DNA of 64,000 nucleotides from Pontibacter beigongshangensis (GTDB lineage: Bacteria > Bacteroidota > Bacteroidia > Cytophagales > Hymenobacteraceae). The stretch lies in the NCBI RefSeq assembly GCF_014332515.1, contig NZ_VFSD01000010.1, positions 62,001-126,000 of the forward strand. The letters run 5' to 3'. The position numbers were made by a program, and so were the translations under genes. The first letter of the stretch is position 1; every line of letters begins with the position of its first letter. Shown one piece after another: positions 18,385 through 27,526 of the stretch. Below the pieces are notes generated by a model, which saw nothing but the letters and a program-made list of their open reading frames with translations, was not told the DNA's origin and did no database searches.

Positions 18385-18933
18385 TTACTTAGCTGCTGAA
18401 CCTGGCAGGTAGATCTGGAAACCAAAAGAAATACCTAGCTTGCTGCTACCCTGGTAATTTACAAGTACAGGATTTTCGTTGCTTCTGTAGTATAGCATTG
18501 CCTCCAACCCGATCTGGTTTGTCAGGAAATAGGCTGCACCTAGTCCCCCACCAAAAAAGTGGCTGTTATTTTTATTATCATATGCAAAACCCTCTCCTGT
18601 ATACTTACTTCTCGCTGCTAAATACCCTCCGTTTGCTTCTACAAAAGGTCTAACAGGAAGCGATTCACCAATGTAGTACCTTAAGAATGGCTGAACACCA
18701 ATGCCAGCATTTCTGAAATTATTCTGCTTCGAATAAAATAATAACAGGGAAGTTCCAGCTGCAAAATTGTCTGCTACAAAAAAGCCGAGGTTAGGCTGTG
18801 CAAGAACTGTGAAACCATCAGAGAGACCTATGTTACCAATTCCTCCAAGCATTTTAGATCCTTTTTCGGTTTGTGCCTGCACATTTACTGCAAGTGATGT
18901 AAGCAAAATTAGACTTAGAAATAATGTTTTCAT
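18385..18933 (-). CDS. Outer-membrane beta-barrel protein
   Basis: 182 residues with a cleavable signal (MKTLFLSLILLTSLAVNVQA, cut before QTEKG). The mature part alternates short polar turns and amphipathic strands (GFTVLAQPNLGFFVADN, AGTSLLLFYSKQNNF, QPFLRYYIGESLPVRPFVEA, GAAYFLTNQIGLEAMLYY) and ends in a strand LGISFGFQIYL, the pattern of 8-stranded OmpW/OMP_b-brl proteins. It should sit in the outer membrane; substrate or role unknown. Stands alone between a MITE-like element and a pseudogene. Confidence 0.85.
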   Translation of the reverse strand: MKTLFLSLILLTSLAVNVQAQTEKGSKMLGGIGNIGLSDGFTVLAQPNLGFFVADNFAAGTSLLLFYSKQNNFRNAGIGVQPFLRYYIGESLPVRPFVEANGGYLAARSKYTGEGFAYDNKNNSHFFGGGLGAAYFLTNQIGLEAMLYYRSNENPVLVNYQGSSKLGISFGFQIYLPGSAAK

Positions 18934-19091
18934 TTACACTGTTTTTAGTTGAACTTTATTGTGCTATAAAAGTCTAATATAAATATATGAATATCTAATT
19001 TTTGTTGTTTTTAATTTTAGTAAGGTAATTGTAGTTGTCTATGCCGTTCAATAATGATAGCTTAGACCTGAGAGAAATAAAGTTGAGCATT

Positions 19092-19805
19092 ATGCTGTAC
19101 AGATTACTTCTTATTATACTAATAGCGGCATCTGGTTGTAAAATCAGCTCGCACACAGGCGACAAAGGTTTTAACCACATCTTCAACGGACAAAGCCTGG
19201 AGGGCTGGGAAGGCGATCCTGCTTACTGGCGGGTGGAAGATGGTGTGCTGGTAGGAGAGGTAACGTCTCAGACAATCCTCAAGCAAAATACTTTTCTGAT
19301 TTGGCAGGGAGGCGAACCGGCAGACTTTGAGTTAAAGCTGGATTAGCGCATTTCTCCCAAAGGCAACAGCGGCGTGAACTACCGGAGCAGGCAAATTGAT
19401 ACACTGGCCTTTGCCCTTACAGGTTACCAGGCCGACATTGACGGCAAAGACAAATATAACCTCGGCTATCCCCGCCACACCGGCCAGAATTACGAAGAGC
19501 GGGGCCGGCAGTTCCTGGCCGTACGCGGACAAAAGGTGCAACTAGAAACAGGACAGCCACCTTTGGTGACCGATACCTTAGACCGGGCTGCCCTGCTTAA
19601 AAGCATCCACTACGACGATTGGAACGAGCTGCATATCGTGGCGAAAGGAAATAACCTGAAGCACTATATCAATGGCACCCTTATGGCTGAGGTAACAGAC
19701 AACGACGCAGTACACAGAAGCATGCGTGGTAAAATTGGCGTACAGGTACACGCCGGGCCGCCGATGAAAGTGGAGTTTCGCCATATTCGGTTAAAGAAGC
19801 TGTAA
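19092..19805 (+). pseudogene. DUF1080 (3-keto-disaccharide hydrolase-type) lipoprotein gene with an in-frame TAG
   Basis: Reading from ATG 19092 gives a lipoprotein signal ([20 protein letters not shown]), the DUF1080 opening [20 protein letters not shown] and [13 protein letters not shown] at 19344-19346 interrupts, and the same frame resumes RISPKGNSGVNYRSRQ and continues to LKKL at 19805. Family members usually have Tyr at the stop position (LKLEYRIS-type), so one base change from TAC or TAT explains it. The two halves together have full family length (about 237 residues) and no other damage, so the loss is recent, a sequencing error, or suppressed. Family members bind or cleave oxidised sugars in the periplasm. 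Confidence 0.85.
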
Positions 19806-19867
19806 CAAATGCTGTAGTTGGGCTGAGTGTTCTGCGTTATACATGGCGTAACAGCGGGGAAAATGGC

Positions 19868-20416
19868 TTACAAGAACACTACTGTCAGTAGGCCTTTACC
19901 ACCGGCATAATCGATGGCACTGGAGTACAGGTAATGTTCCGCTTCTGCGACCAGGCCAGCCGTGACGGGATTCTGGTGCAGGTAGTGCAGTTTCTCGTCT
20001 TTGAACTTGTTTGTCAGCAACTCAATCGGGTGGTTGTCGTGCCGCCAGAACTGGTGCCTGGTATTTTTGCCGTTCTTTTCACCAGCTGTTCGAAAGATCC
20101 ATAGCATCCAATTTCGTCGACTCTCCTGGGTATTCTGCTCAATAGCTTTGAGGATCGACGAAGAGGTGAATTTTTTAAAATCCCGGATAATGTCTGACAA
20201 GGCAGAACCTTCCTGCGCTGAAGCTATCAGGTGCAAGTGGTTCGACATCAGGCACCAGCCATATAACAGCAGCCCCTTCTGTTTCTGACAATACTGCAGG
20301 CTCTCTACCACCAGGTCTGCATATTCTTTCCTAGTGAACACGTCCACCCACTCCACCACCGCAAACGTGATAAAGTATATGCCATTCTGGTTCCGGATCT
20401 GGTAGCCTGACTGCAT
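19868..20416 (-). CDS. REP-associated tyrosine transposase (RAYT, IS200/IS605-like Y1 HUH family)
   Basis: 182 residues from ATG 20416. The HUH pair is His60-x-His62 in CLMSNHLHLIAS, and the nucleophile is Tyr145 in KLHYLHQNPVTAGLV, the characteristic Y-x-H-x-NPV motif of the RAYT branch. GIYFITFAV at the N-terminus and HQFWRHDNHP complete the Y1 transposase fold. Such proteins cut and rejoin single-stranded DNA next to short palindromes and are thought to have spread REP elements; unlike IS200 they are single-copy and lack own ends. A diverged copy of the window's dispersed repeat lies 32 bp upstream (20448-20502). All catalytic residues are intact, so it may be active. Confidence 0.92.
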   Translation of the reverse strand: MQSGYQIRNQNGIYFITFAVVEWVDVFTRKEYADLVVESLQYCQKQKGLLLYGWCLMSNHLHLIASAQEGSALSDIIRDFKKFTSSSILKAIEQNTQESRRNWMLWIFRTAGEKNGKNTRHQFWRHDNHPIELLTNKFKDEKLHYLHQNPVTAGLVAEAEHYLYSSAIDYAGGKGLLTVVFL

Positions 20417-20447
20417 TTGCTGTTGCCTTAGACGCCTTCATTTAACA

Positions 20448-20502
20448 AATTATTTGAACGGAAAAGCCCTTCGAAAAGATTTGTTGCTCCTGATGCTGCT
20501 GT
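20448..20502 (+). repeat. REP-like dispersed repeat, copy 8, beside the RAYT gene
   Basis: AATTATTTGAACGGAAAAG, a diverged core CCCTTCGAAAAG, then TGCTCCTGATGCTGCTG. The core palindrome is weaker than elsewhere (CTTCGAAAAG). It lies 32 bp upstream of the RAYT start. Confidence 0.7.
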
Positions 20503-20554
20503 TACTATTACAATTGTGTAAATAAGTAATTGATGATTAGGGTAAATAAGAAAT

Positions 20555-20772
20555 CGCTGTTTGGAGTCTTTCGAAGGACGACTTCAAACTTTAAATGAAA
20601 TTGGAAGTCTCCGACTTCCTGCTGGCGGTTGGCAATGCAGCTTGAGGAAAAGCTAAACTGGTTACCTGCTGATTTGACTGCTGTTCGAAAGGTTCATCCG
20701 ATCTGTCCGGAACAGAGTTCCTGCTGATTCATTGGAAGTTTGGAGTCCCCCTGCGGAAGACTCCAAACAGCG
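20555..20772 (+). mobile_element. Family-E MITE-like element, copy 2
   Basis: 218 bp bounded by CGCTGTTTGGAGTC (20555-20568) and GACTCCAAACAGCG (20759-20772), perfect 14-bp terminal inverted repeats. The interior aligns block by block with copy 1 (18020-18254) in the same orientation; the two copies flank the OMP, pseudogene and RAYT genes as direct repeats. Confidence 0.75.
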
Positions 20773-20777
20773 GGAGA

Positions 20778-21107
20778 TTAAAGATTATAAATTAATAGAG
20801 TAATAATTCCTAATATTACCAATATAGGAGATACAAATTGAGCTAGTGATTTGAATGACATTATCAACAATTGGTTTACTACCCACGCAAAGATAAATAC
20901 TAGGATAATAGACCACCATGGATTTACAAATACTGAAGTGACAATAGCCCCCATAGTTATAAATCCACCTATAATAGTAAGTGCTCCATTTTTAGAAAAA
21001 TACTTGCCAATTGGTAGCATTTTTCTGCTCGCTATAGTCTCATATGTCGACGCAATAAAACCACCTGATGCAATCACTCCTAAGATAAAAAGATTTAACC
21101 AGTTCAT
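20778..21107 (-). CDS. Small membrane protein, unknown function (AT-rich)
   Basis: 109 residues from ATG 21107 (MNWLNLFILGVIASGGFIAS); a TTG at 21128 is an alternative. Four hydrophobic segments are visible: LFILGVIASGGF, LTIIGGFITMGAIVTSVFV, WWSIILVFIFAWVVNQLLI and VSPILVILGIITLLIYNL. Base composition is far lower in GC than the window average, as in the next gene, and the stop lies directly beside a MITE-like element. It is 71 bp downstream of the 21179-21841 gene on the same strand and may be co-transcribed. No family recognised. Confidence 0.6.
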   Translation of the reverse strand: MNWLNLFILGVIASGGFIASTYETIASRKMLPIGKYFSKNGALTIIGGFITMGAIVTSVFVNPWWSIILVFIFAWVVNQLLIMSFKSLAQFVSPILVILGIITLLIYNL

Positions 21108-21178
21108 ATTTTTATTTGAATTCTGCAATATTATCTTTAATTGCTATAAAACGAAGCCTAGAAGACTTCTTGGTAACA

Positions 21179-21841
21179 TTATATATTTTTTCTGTTTATT
21201 TGATTATTTTTTAGTTTTCCCTTAAGTTCATTTACATCCATTTTTTGATTATTTTTCCACTCATCCAGAAGTATCTTGTCTTCATCTGGAATAGATTTAA
21301 TTTCTATTCCCAAAATACTATATGCATCTCCTTCAAAGGCAAGTGAGCCTTTAACAAAATTTTCTACTTCAGAAATAAGAGTAAAAGCTCTTTGCATCAC
21401 TTTAGATTCAAAGTTTATTTCCTCTTCCGTCATATAATAAGAATGAATATAAGTACTAAGTTTATGCTGCAGTTCTTTTGATTTTTTGTAGTTATAGCAT
21501 TTTGCATCTACATTCAACACCTCACAAACAGATTCAAAAAAAAGCTGATATCTTTCTTTTAAACTACCTGTTTTTTGATTCATTCTTTCTATCCCATTTT
21601 TAGGTTTTGAATCTTCAATAATCTGGGCTCTTTCTTCAGGCTTAACACTTGCTAATATTAGTTTTAAATCTAGAAGCTCAAGTGTAATTCTAGCATCCAA
21701 GCATGCATATATTAGTGAGGATGAGTTTTTAAATTCTTTAGCTATTTCAAGAAGCTGTTCAATATGATATAGAAGATAGACTGGATCATTTTCTCTGATG
21801 TTCGGATGATAATTTCGGTAATTTATTCGATTGTCATTCAT
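21179..21841 (-). CDS. Alpha-helical orphan protein (AT-rich, likely transferred)
   Basis: 220 residues, MNDNRINYRNYHPNIREN onward. The sequence is almost entirely helical and charged (YLLYHIEQLLEIAKEFKNSS, ARITLELLDLKLILASV) and ends in a Lys/Asn-rich tail. No catalytic motif, signal peptide or membrane helix is visible. The fold is compatible with HEPN-like helical bundles, but the usual RxxxxH motif is not evident, so I do not assign it. Codon use is strongly A/T-biased unlike all neighbours, pointing to horizontal transfer together with the small membrane protein downstream. Confidence 0.6.
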   Translation of the reverse strand: MNDNRINYRNYHPNIRENDPVYLLYHIEQLLEIAKEFKNSSSLIYACLDARITLELLDLKLILASVKPEERAQIIEDSKPKNGIERMNQKTGSLKERYQLFFESVCEVLNVDAKCYNYKKSKELQHKLSTYIHSYYMTEEEINFESKVMQRAFTLISEVENFVKGSLAFEGDAYSILGIEIKSIPDEDKILLDEWKNNQKMDVNELKGKLKNNQINRKNI

Positions 21842-21877
21842 TTTTGTCTTTTTAATTAATAAACTTTTGAAATCCCA

Positions 21878-24800
21878 CTACCTCACCCTCACAACCCCAG
21901 CCCCGCTATAGCTATGATACTCGGCATTGTACATAGCGTCTGCACCCACAGGCCCCATCTGGAAATCGCCTTTGTTTACGGCTCGGACCTGGTAGAAGAA
22001 GTGCTGCGGCTTTTCGCGGGCGGTGGCGTAGATGTTGATGCGGTCGTCGCGGATGTCGAGGTGGTCGGGGGTAGCGGGGTTCTGTTGCTGCAGCCACTTG
22101 AACTCCCGCTCGCCCATCAGGCGTGGGTTCTCGATCTCGAAGCCAGCCGGTAGAAGGTCGGTTATGGCCACGTTTGGTATGTTGCGGCTGTCCAGCGACT
22201 GCAGCGTGAGTCGCACGATCACCAAGTCGTTTTGGGCAAAGGTGTTGTTCGTGATGGGGCGGCCATTGCGGTCGTAGAAGGTTTTGCGCACCTGCAGGAA
22301 ATTGTCTTCTTCTTTGTAGCGGCCACTCTGGCTAATGCCCTCCATCTCCCAGAAATAATACAAACTGCCCGAGCCACCGCTGCGCACCGAAAGCGCTCCG
22401 GCGTTCAGCTTGTCAGTTAGCAGCAAGTCTTTGCCGCTGTAGCTGGCAATGCTTTTGCCGTTCTGCACCAGCTGCGCCGTCGGGTTGCCGCTGCTGCGCC
22501 GCGAGAGTTTGCCCAGGGCCAGCAAGGCGAAAGCCCGTTCCTGTGTGTTGTACCACTTACTCGTCGCCAGTTCCTGCGATACGTGCCGTGCCAGCGTGGC
22601 TACCTGCTGGTGATCCGGGTCGGCTTCCAGCAGCGCGTTCAGGGCCATGGCCATGTTGCGGAGCGGAGAGCTGAAGCTGCCGCTGAGGGTACGCACCGCT
22701 GTTTCGCCTGTGAAGGAGCGGGGGAGGGTTTGGTTGAAGTTCTCGCGGCGACCATTCACGGCGTAGGTGTTGGCCAGCAGGTAGCGCGAGTCGAGCGCAA
22801 GCTGTTCCGGTTTCGCTTTAAAATAGTTCATCGTGGACCAGTCGGGTTTGCCGGCCAGGCTGAGGACGTAGAGGGAATAGGCAATTTCGCGGGGCGCCAC
22901 GTACTTGCTTTTCAGCTCCTGCTGCGCGTTGTAGTAGCGGTATTCTTCCAGGGCGCGGCCTTTCACCAGCTTTTGCAGGTAAGCAAGCGCCTTGTCCTGC
23001 ACCTCCTTGTTTACCGGCTGCCCCGCTTTGCGCGCCTCCAGCAGAAAATGGGTGGCGTAGGCGCTTGTAAACCAATCGGAGCCGTGAGCGGAGCCGGGCC
23101 AGTAGCTGAAGCCACCATCATATTGCTGCATCCCTTCTATTTTAGTAATAGCCTCCTGAATCAGGTAATTCGGGTTGTAGTGGCGGCTCTTCTTATCCTG
23201 GTTCAGCGAGCGGGCCAGGTCGGCGAAGTACAGCAGCGGGAAAGCTGTGGAAATAGTCTGTTCCAGGCAGCCATGCGGGTACTGCAGCAGGTAGGTAATG
23301 TCATCGCTAAACTGTGCCAGCGGCGAGTTGCTCACCAACACCTTCGACGAAACCGAAGCCGGCATAAAGTCATGTGTCGGGTTGATGTCGGCCACGGCGC
23401 CGTCTTTCAGTGAGCCGGCGCCTGTTATTTGCTGTAGCGGAGCGGCCGGACGAACGCTCAGCTCGGTTTTGCTGCTGAACTGCTCACCCAGCGCCTTTAC
23501 CTGTACCGTTACTGAAGCGGCACCAATGCCGGAACTCGCTACCAGCTTATACAGCACCTGCGCCTCCGAATTAGGTTTTAAGGTAGCCGATTGTGTCGCC
23601 TCGCCCACCAGTCGCAATGGGCCGGTTACCGCCAGGGAGCTGCTGGCAGTGCTGCTTTTAGCGGTGGTGTTCGTCAGCGTTACCGGCACCAGCACCGTAT
23701 CGCGCGGGCTCAGGAAACGGGGAAGTGCCGTACTGATCACCACCGGGTCGGCAATGCGCATGGTTTTCTCTGCCGAACCGAAAGCATTGTCCTTGTAAGC
23801 CACCGCCATCACGCGCAGCGCCCCCGAAAATTCCGGAATGTTCACGTTTAGGGTAGCTTCGCCACTTCTATCTGCTTTCAAAATGCCGCTCCACACCGAT
23901 ACCAGTTTCACTCTTTTCGTGGTGAGCGGATTCACTCGTTTTGCGAGATCAAACCCATCGCCGCCAAAGCTCGACTTGCCGTTGCCCAGCTCCGGGAACA
24001 GGAAGGGGTAGAGGTCGTAGGCCTGCACCTCCAGTGCGCGTTTCTGGTAAAAGAAGCTATGCGGATCAGGCGTTTTGGTGTCTTTTATTTGCAGAATGCC
24101 TTCATCTACCACAGCCACGGTTACCTCGGCACCAGGGGCTGTCTGCACCTTTACCTGCTGCACCCGTTGCGAGCGCGAGGCCTCCGGTGCCGAAATAGCA
24201 ACATTCAGTTTCGTACTTTTCTTCGTCACCGCTACCGGTTTAAAGCCGCGGGCAATGGTGAGGGGCAGACTATTGTCTTTTACTTCGCGCAGGGCGGTGG
24301 CGGTAATGTACACGGTTGGAAGGTGTTCGTCTTTTATGGGAATAGAAACGGAGGCTGCCTTCTTATCCGTTTGCACATAAAAATGACTCAGCACTTTGTT
24401 CTGCTCCACCGTTACCAGAATCTTCCCTGCAAAAGGCGATTTCAGCAGCACGTGGGCTTCTTCGCCTACTTCATAAGATTCTTTGTCGAGGGCTATGTCT
24501 ACTTCGCCTTCGTTGTTTACTTCAAAAGAAGTGCTTTCGGTGTCGCCGTAGCCATAGGCATAGAACTCCTGCGCCACATAGTTCTGTGCGCCCGGCCGCA
24601 TCACGCGTACCTCGTAGGAGCCGGAGCGGGTGGGGGTAAAGCTGTACACAGCGCCGGCGGCAGGCACCGTAATGGTTTTGGTCTGGATGATGTTTTCGCG
24701 GCGTTGCGATTTATAGTTGTAGGCATCGAAGTGCCGCTCAATAACCGATTCGTAGGTGTAGCGCACCAGTTGCACCTGTGCCTGCGCCGTAGCCAGTGGT

Positions 24801-27325
24801 TTGCCAGCTACATCTAGGGCCAGTACTTGGATGCGCAGCGGCTGTCGGGTGCTTACATAGCGGTCAAAATTGCGGATCCCGTAAAAAGTGTTCTGGGTGT
24901 TTACCACAAATTTAGCCAATCGGTTCACAGGCCGGCCCGTCTCGTCGAACACCGTGGTGAAAAGGGAGCCGTCCAGTACACCAATATCTTCGTAATCCGA
25001 CAGCTCAAAAGTTTCCTTGCCTTCGCCGTTCTCATTTGTTTGACCTTGTCGCACACTTGTTTGTATGTCTACTGATCCGGCTGTTACCACCTCAAAATTA
25101 TAGTCTGGGTAACGTTTGGCCTCGAACGATTTCTTCTTTAGGCTCAGCTGCACCTCGTATTTCCGGTCAGCTGCCGGTAGTCCGAAAAAGTTCTGCGCCA
25201 CCAGCTGCGTTTCCACGGTTTCACCTGCTTTGTAAGCGGTTTTATTTAAGGTGGTGGTCACTTTCAGGCGGTCGGGCATAAATTCTTCCACGCCCAGTTT
25301 TTTGGAGTTCAGCAGCACATCGTTACCGGAGTAAACTTCCAGTGTGTAGGTTCCGGTTACCGCAGCTGTGGGTAAGGTAAAGCTGGTTTCGGCAGCGCCC
25401 TGTTTGTTGAGTTTAGCTCTCACGCTGCGGAACTCTTTGCCGTTGGGCAGGAGCAGCTTCAGTTTCAGGGGAAGGCCGGCAGCATTTTGCCAGCTGGGTG
25501 TGCGTACTACCGTGTTCACGTGCATCACGTCGCCGGGGCGGTACAACTCGCGGTCGCCGTAAATAAAGGCATCGTAGTTTATTTCTGCTAAGCGCTTGCC
25601 ACCTACTTCGAAGCGGGAAGTGTTTACGAGTGTTTCGCGGTAGGGCATGTAGGTGTAGTCGTGGCCGGAGCGGGCGGTGATGAGGCCGATCTTAAAGTCA
25701 GGCGCTGCCTTGGCCATGTCGGAGAAGCGGGCAATACCTTCTTTATCGGTGTTGGCTTTGTGCACGACCTGGTTGTTGGTGCTGATAAACCGGATCTCGA
25801 CACCAGCCAGGGGCGTTGCCTCGCGTATGGAGTTGGCGAACACCAGCACCTCGTCTTTGCCCTGCTTCGCCAGCAGCCCGATGTCCGAAACCGAAATAAC
25901 TTTGGAATCGCTGAGCCAGTTCTTCTCCGTGCTCTTCACTGACAGCACATACAAGCCCTTAAACTCGCTGTCGAAATCAAGATTGTCGAGGTTCAGGTTG
26001 AGCAGGTAGGCGTTGCCTTGGCGGCGGAGGTTTTTGGTGTCATATTCCCGTTCAAAAATGGTTTTCCCGTTGGTTTCGTTTACCATGTAATTCGAGTTCT
26101 CGAAGTATTCTTCTGATTCCTGGTCGTAGTGGCCATCCCACGTCTGCCCATCCTGCAGGTAACGCAGAATATTGTTTTCAAACACTTTGGCAATGCTCAC
26201 CTTTATGCGCGGCACCTGCACAATGCTCAGGGCCATGTTGCGGTAACCGCTGCTGCTCAGGTAAATACTTTTCTTGTTCTCAAAGGAAATACCCGGTCGC
26301 AACGAGGCAAAGGAAAACGGATGGCTGTAGTCCTGCTCCAGCATAATGCCGCCCACGGCTTTGAGGAACTTCGATACTTTCAGGGTATAGTTGTTGCCTT
26401 GCGGCATATTGCCCCGCAGCACAAACCCGCCTTCCTGCGGCTCCGCCACAAAATCCACCTTCGGCTCCAGCGATACCATTTTCTGCAGGTTGTCGCCTGT
26501 TACGGGCAGGGTGGTGGTTACAAAAACAATCTCCTGGTTGTTCTCCACGAAGGTGGTTACTTCAGTAATCTGCAGGGCCTGCCGGGTTGGTATGAGCACG
26601 TTCTGCTCCAGCGGCTTTGGTGTCTGGTAGCTGGTGCCGGCGGTGGTGAGGCCGGGAGCAATCTGGAGCCGGACCTGGGTGGCCTCCTCCTTCAGGTGCT
26701 CGGTGCCTTTTATCCGGATGCCGATCTCGTCAGACTGGTTGCTGGCCAGCACCTCTACCGGCAGCTCGGTGGAGCCTGCAAAAAAATGGATGCGCTTGCT
26801 GAGCTCGCCTGGGTTCACGAGGTAGTTGAACTTCAGGTTTACGCGTGCCTCCAGCTGCCCCAGCTCTTCGGCCTGCGCCCAATAGGCCCGCGCTTCCGCC
26901 AGGTCGAGGTAGGGCGTATGGAACCGGATCGACTGATCCTCCGGAATTTTATATTTCTCCTGGGTGTGCGCCAGCAGGTGCTGCGTTAATTCGGCCTGGA
27001 AATCGGTGCTCGGGGCGAAGGGCTGGAGTGGCGAAAACACCAGCTCGTTTACCGCCGTCCATTTAAAGCGTCCCTTTACAGCCGGGTTAAATTTGATGTA
27101 AGGCAGCGTGTCCCACTTTTGCAGTTGTTTCTCGGTAACCAGCTGCTTATCGAAAGTGAACACCAGGTTCTGCTCCTGCGCAATCTCCTGGCCGAAGTTT
27201 CGGCGCTCCAGGCCCAGTTCGTTGCTTTTGGTGCCGCAGGCGGCCATGAGCAGCAGCAGGAATAGAAAAAGCGCCGGCAGCATGGCTAGCCGCTGGTGTA
27301 TAGGAGGAAATGCAAGCGGTTTCAT
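21878..27325 (-). CDS. Bacterial alpha-2-macroglobulin-like lipoprotein with thioester motif
   Basis: 1815 residues. The signal ends in the lipobox LLLMAACGTK, so the protein is tethered to a membrane, probably facing the periplasm. A chain of macroglobulin beta domains follows (ELYRPGDVMHVNTVVRTPSW is the MG2-type start near residue 590), then the bait-region part and the conserved LVSVWSGILKADRSGEATLN and ALPRFLSPRDTVLVPVTLTN segments. The thioester Cys-Gln is present in YPHGCLEQTIS at about residue 1350, followed by the helical toroid domain. Such proteins trap proteases that attack the envelope, covalently through the thioester. In other bacteria they act with PBP1C, and pbpC is nearby at 12942. 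Confidence 0.95.
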   Translation of the reverse strand: MKPLAFPPIHQRLAMLPALFLFLLLLMAACGTKSNELGLERRNFGQEIAQEQNLVFTFDKQLVTEKQLQKWDTLPYIKFNPAVKGRFKWTAVNELVFSPLQPFAPSTDFQAELTQHLLAHTQEKYKIPEDQSIRFHTPYLDLAEARAYWAQAEELGQLEARVNLKFNYLVNPGELSKRIHFFAGSTELPVEVLASNQSDEIGIRIKGTEHLKEEATQVRLQIAPGLTTAGTSYQTPKPLEQNVLIPTRQALQITEVTTFVENNQEIVFVTTTLPVTGDNLQKMVSLEPKVDFVAEPQEGGFVLRGNMPQGNNYTLKVSKFLKAVGGIMLEQDYSHPFSFASLRPGISFENKKSIYLSSSGYRNMALSIVQVPRIKVSIAKVFENNILRYLQDGQTWDGHYDQESEEYFENSNYMVNETNGKTIFEREYDTKNLRRQGNAYLLNLNLDNLDFDSEFKGLYVLSVKSTEKNWLSDSKVISVSDIGLLAKQGKDEVLVFANSIREATPLAGVEIRFISTNNQVVHKANTDKEGIARFSDMAKAAPDFKIGLITARSGHDYTYMPYRETLVNTSRFEVGGKRLAEINYDAFIYGDRELYRPGDVMHVNTVVRTPSWQNAAGLPLKLKLLLPNGKEFRSVRAKLNKQGAAETSFTLPTAAVTGTYTLEVYSGNDVLLNSKKLGVEEFMPDRLKVTTTLNKTAYKAGETVETQLVAQNFFGLPAADRKYEVQLSLKKKSFEAKRYPDYNFEVVTAGSVDIQTSVRQGQTNENGEGKETFELSDYEDIGVLDGSLFTTVFDETGRPVNRLAKFVVNTQNTFYGIRNFDRYVSTRQPLRIQVLALDVAGKPLATAQAQVQLVRYTYESVIERHFDAYNYKSQRRENIIQTKTITVPAAGAVYSFTPTRSGSYEVRVMRPGAQNYVAQEFYAYGYGDTESTSFEVNNEGEVDIALDKESYEVGEEAHVLLKSPFAGKILVTVEQNKVLSHFYVQTDKKAASVSIPIKDEHLPTVYITATALREVKDNSLPLTIARGFKPVAVTKKSTKLNVAISAPEASRSQRVQQVKVQTAPGAEVTVAVVDEGILQIKDTKTPDPHSFFYQKRALEVQAYDLYPFLFPELGNGKSSFGGDGFDLAKRVNPLTTKRVKLVSVWSGILKADRSGEATLNVNIPEFSGALRVMAVAYKDNAFGSAEKTMRIADPVVISTALPRFLSPRDTVLVPVTLTNTTAKSSTASSSLAVTGPLRLVGEATQSATLKPNSEAQVLYKLVASSGIGAASVTVQVKALGEQFSSKTELSVRPAAPLQQITGAGSLKDGAVADINPTHDFMPASVSSKVLVSNSPLAQFSDDITYLLQYPHGCLEQTISTAFPLLYFADLARSLNQDKKSRHYNPNYLIQEAITKIEGMQQYDGGFSYWPGSAHGSDWFTSAYATHFLLEARKAGQPVNKEVQDKALAYLQKLVKGRALEEYRYYNAQQELKSKYVAPREIAYSLYVLSLAGKPDWSTMNYFKAKPEQLALDSRYLLANTYAVNGRRENFNQTLPRSFTGETAVRTLSGSFSSPLRNMAMALNALLEADPDHQQVATLARHVSQELATSKWYNTQERAFALLALGKLSRRSSGNPTAQLVQNGKSIASYSGKDLLLTDKLNAGALSVRSGGSGSLYYFWEMEGISQSGRYKEEDNFLQVRKTFYDRNGRPITNNTFAQNDLVIVRLTLQSLDSRNIPNVAITDLLPAGFEIENPRLMGEREFKWLQQQNPATPDHLDIRDDRINIYATAREKPQHFFYQVRAVNKGDFQMGPVGADAMYNAEYHSYSGAGVVRVR

Positions 27326-27470
27326 AGTAGTATCGACAAGTGGATGTATGCTTACCTAAACTTACAAATTCTTTGCTGTAGTATTTGAACATTGGAATCT
27401 GAATTATGAAAATTTCCGGCATGCCTGCGTTAGCTGCACAATCGGCAACTTAACCGGGAGGGCCTGCGCC

Positions 27471-27517
27471 GCAGCAGCAGAAAGGGGCTCAGGAGGGGCG
27501 TTTTGATTAGAATAATT
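27471..27517 (-). repeat. REP-like dispersed repeat, copy 9
   Basis: GCAGCAGCAGAAAG, core GGGCTCAGGAGGGGC, then GTTTTGATTAGAATAATT. Sits about 145 bp upstream of the macroglobulin gene start and 10 bp from a B element. Confidence 0.75.
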
Positions 27518-27526
27518 CTGGTATTG

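Noticed and set aside
19344..19346. Selenocysteine or pyrrolysine recoding at the in-frame TAG
   Set aside because: TAG is not a selenocysteine codon, no pyrrolysine genes are seen, and relatives have Tyr here.
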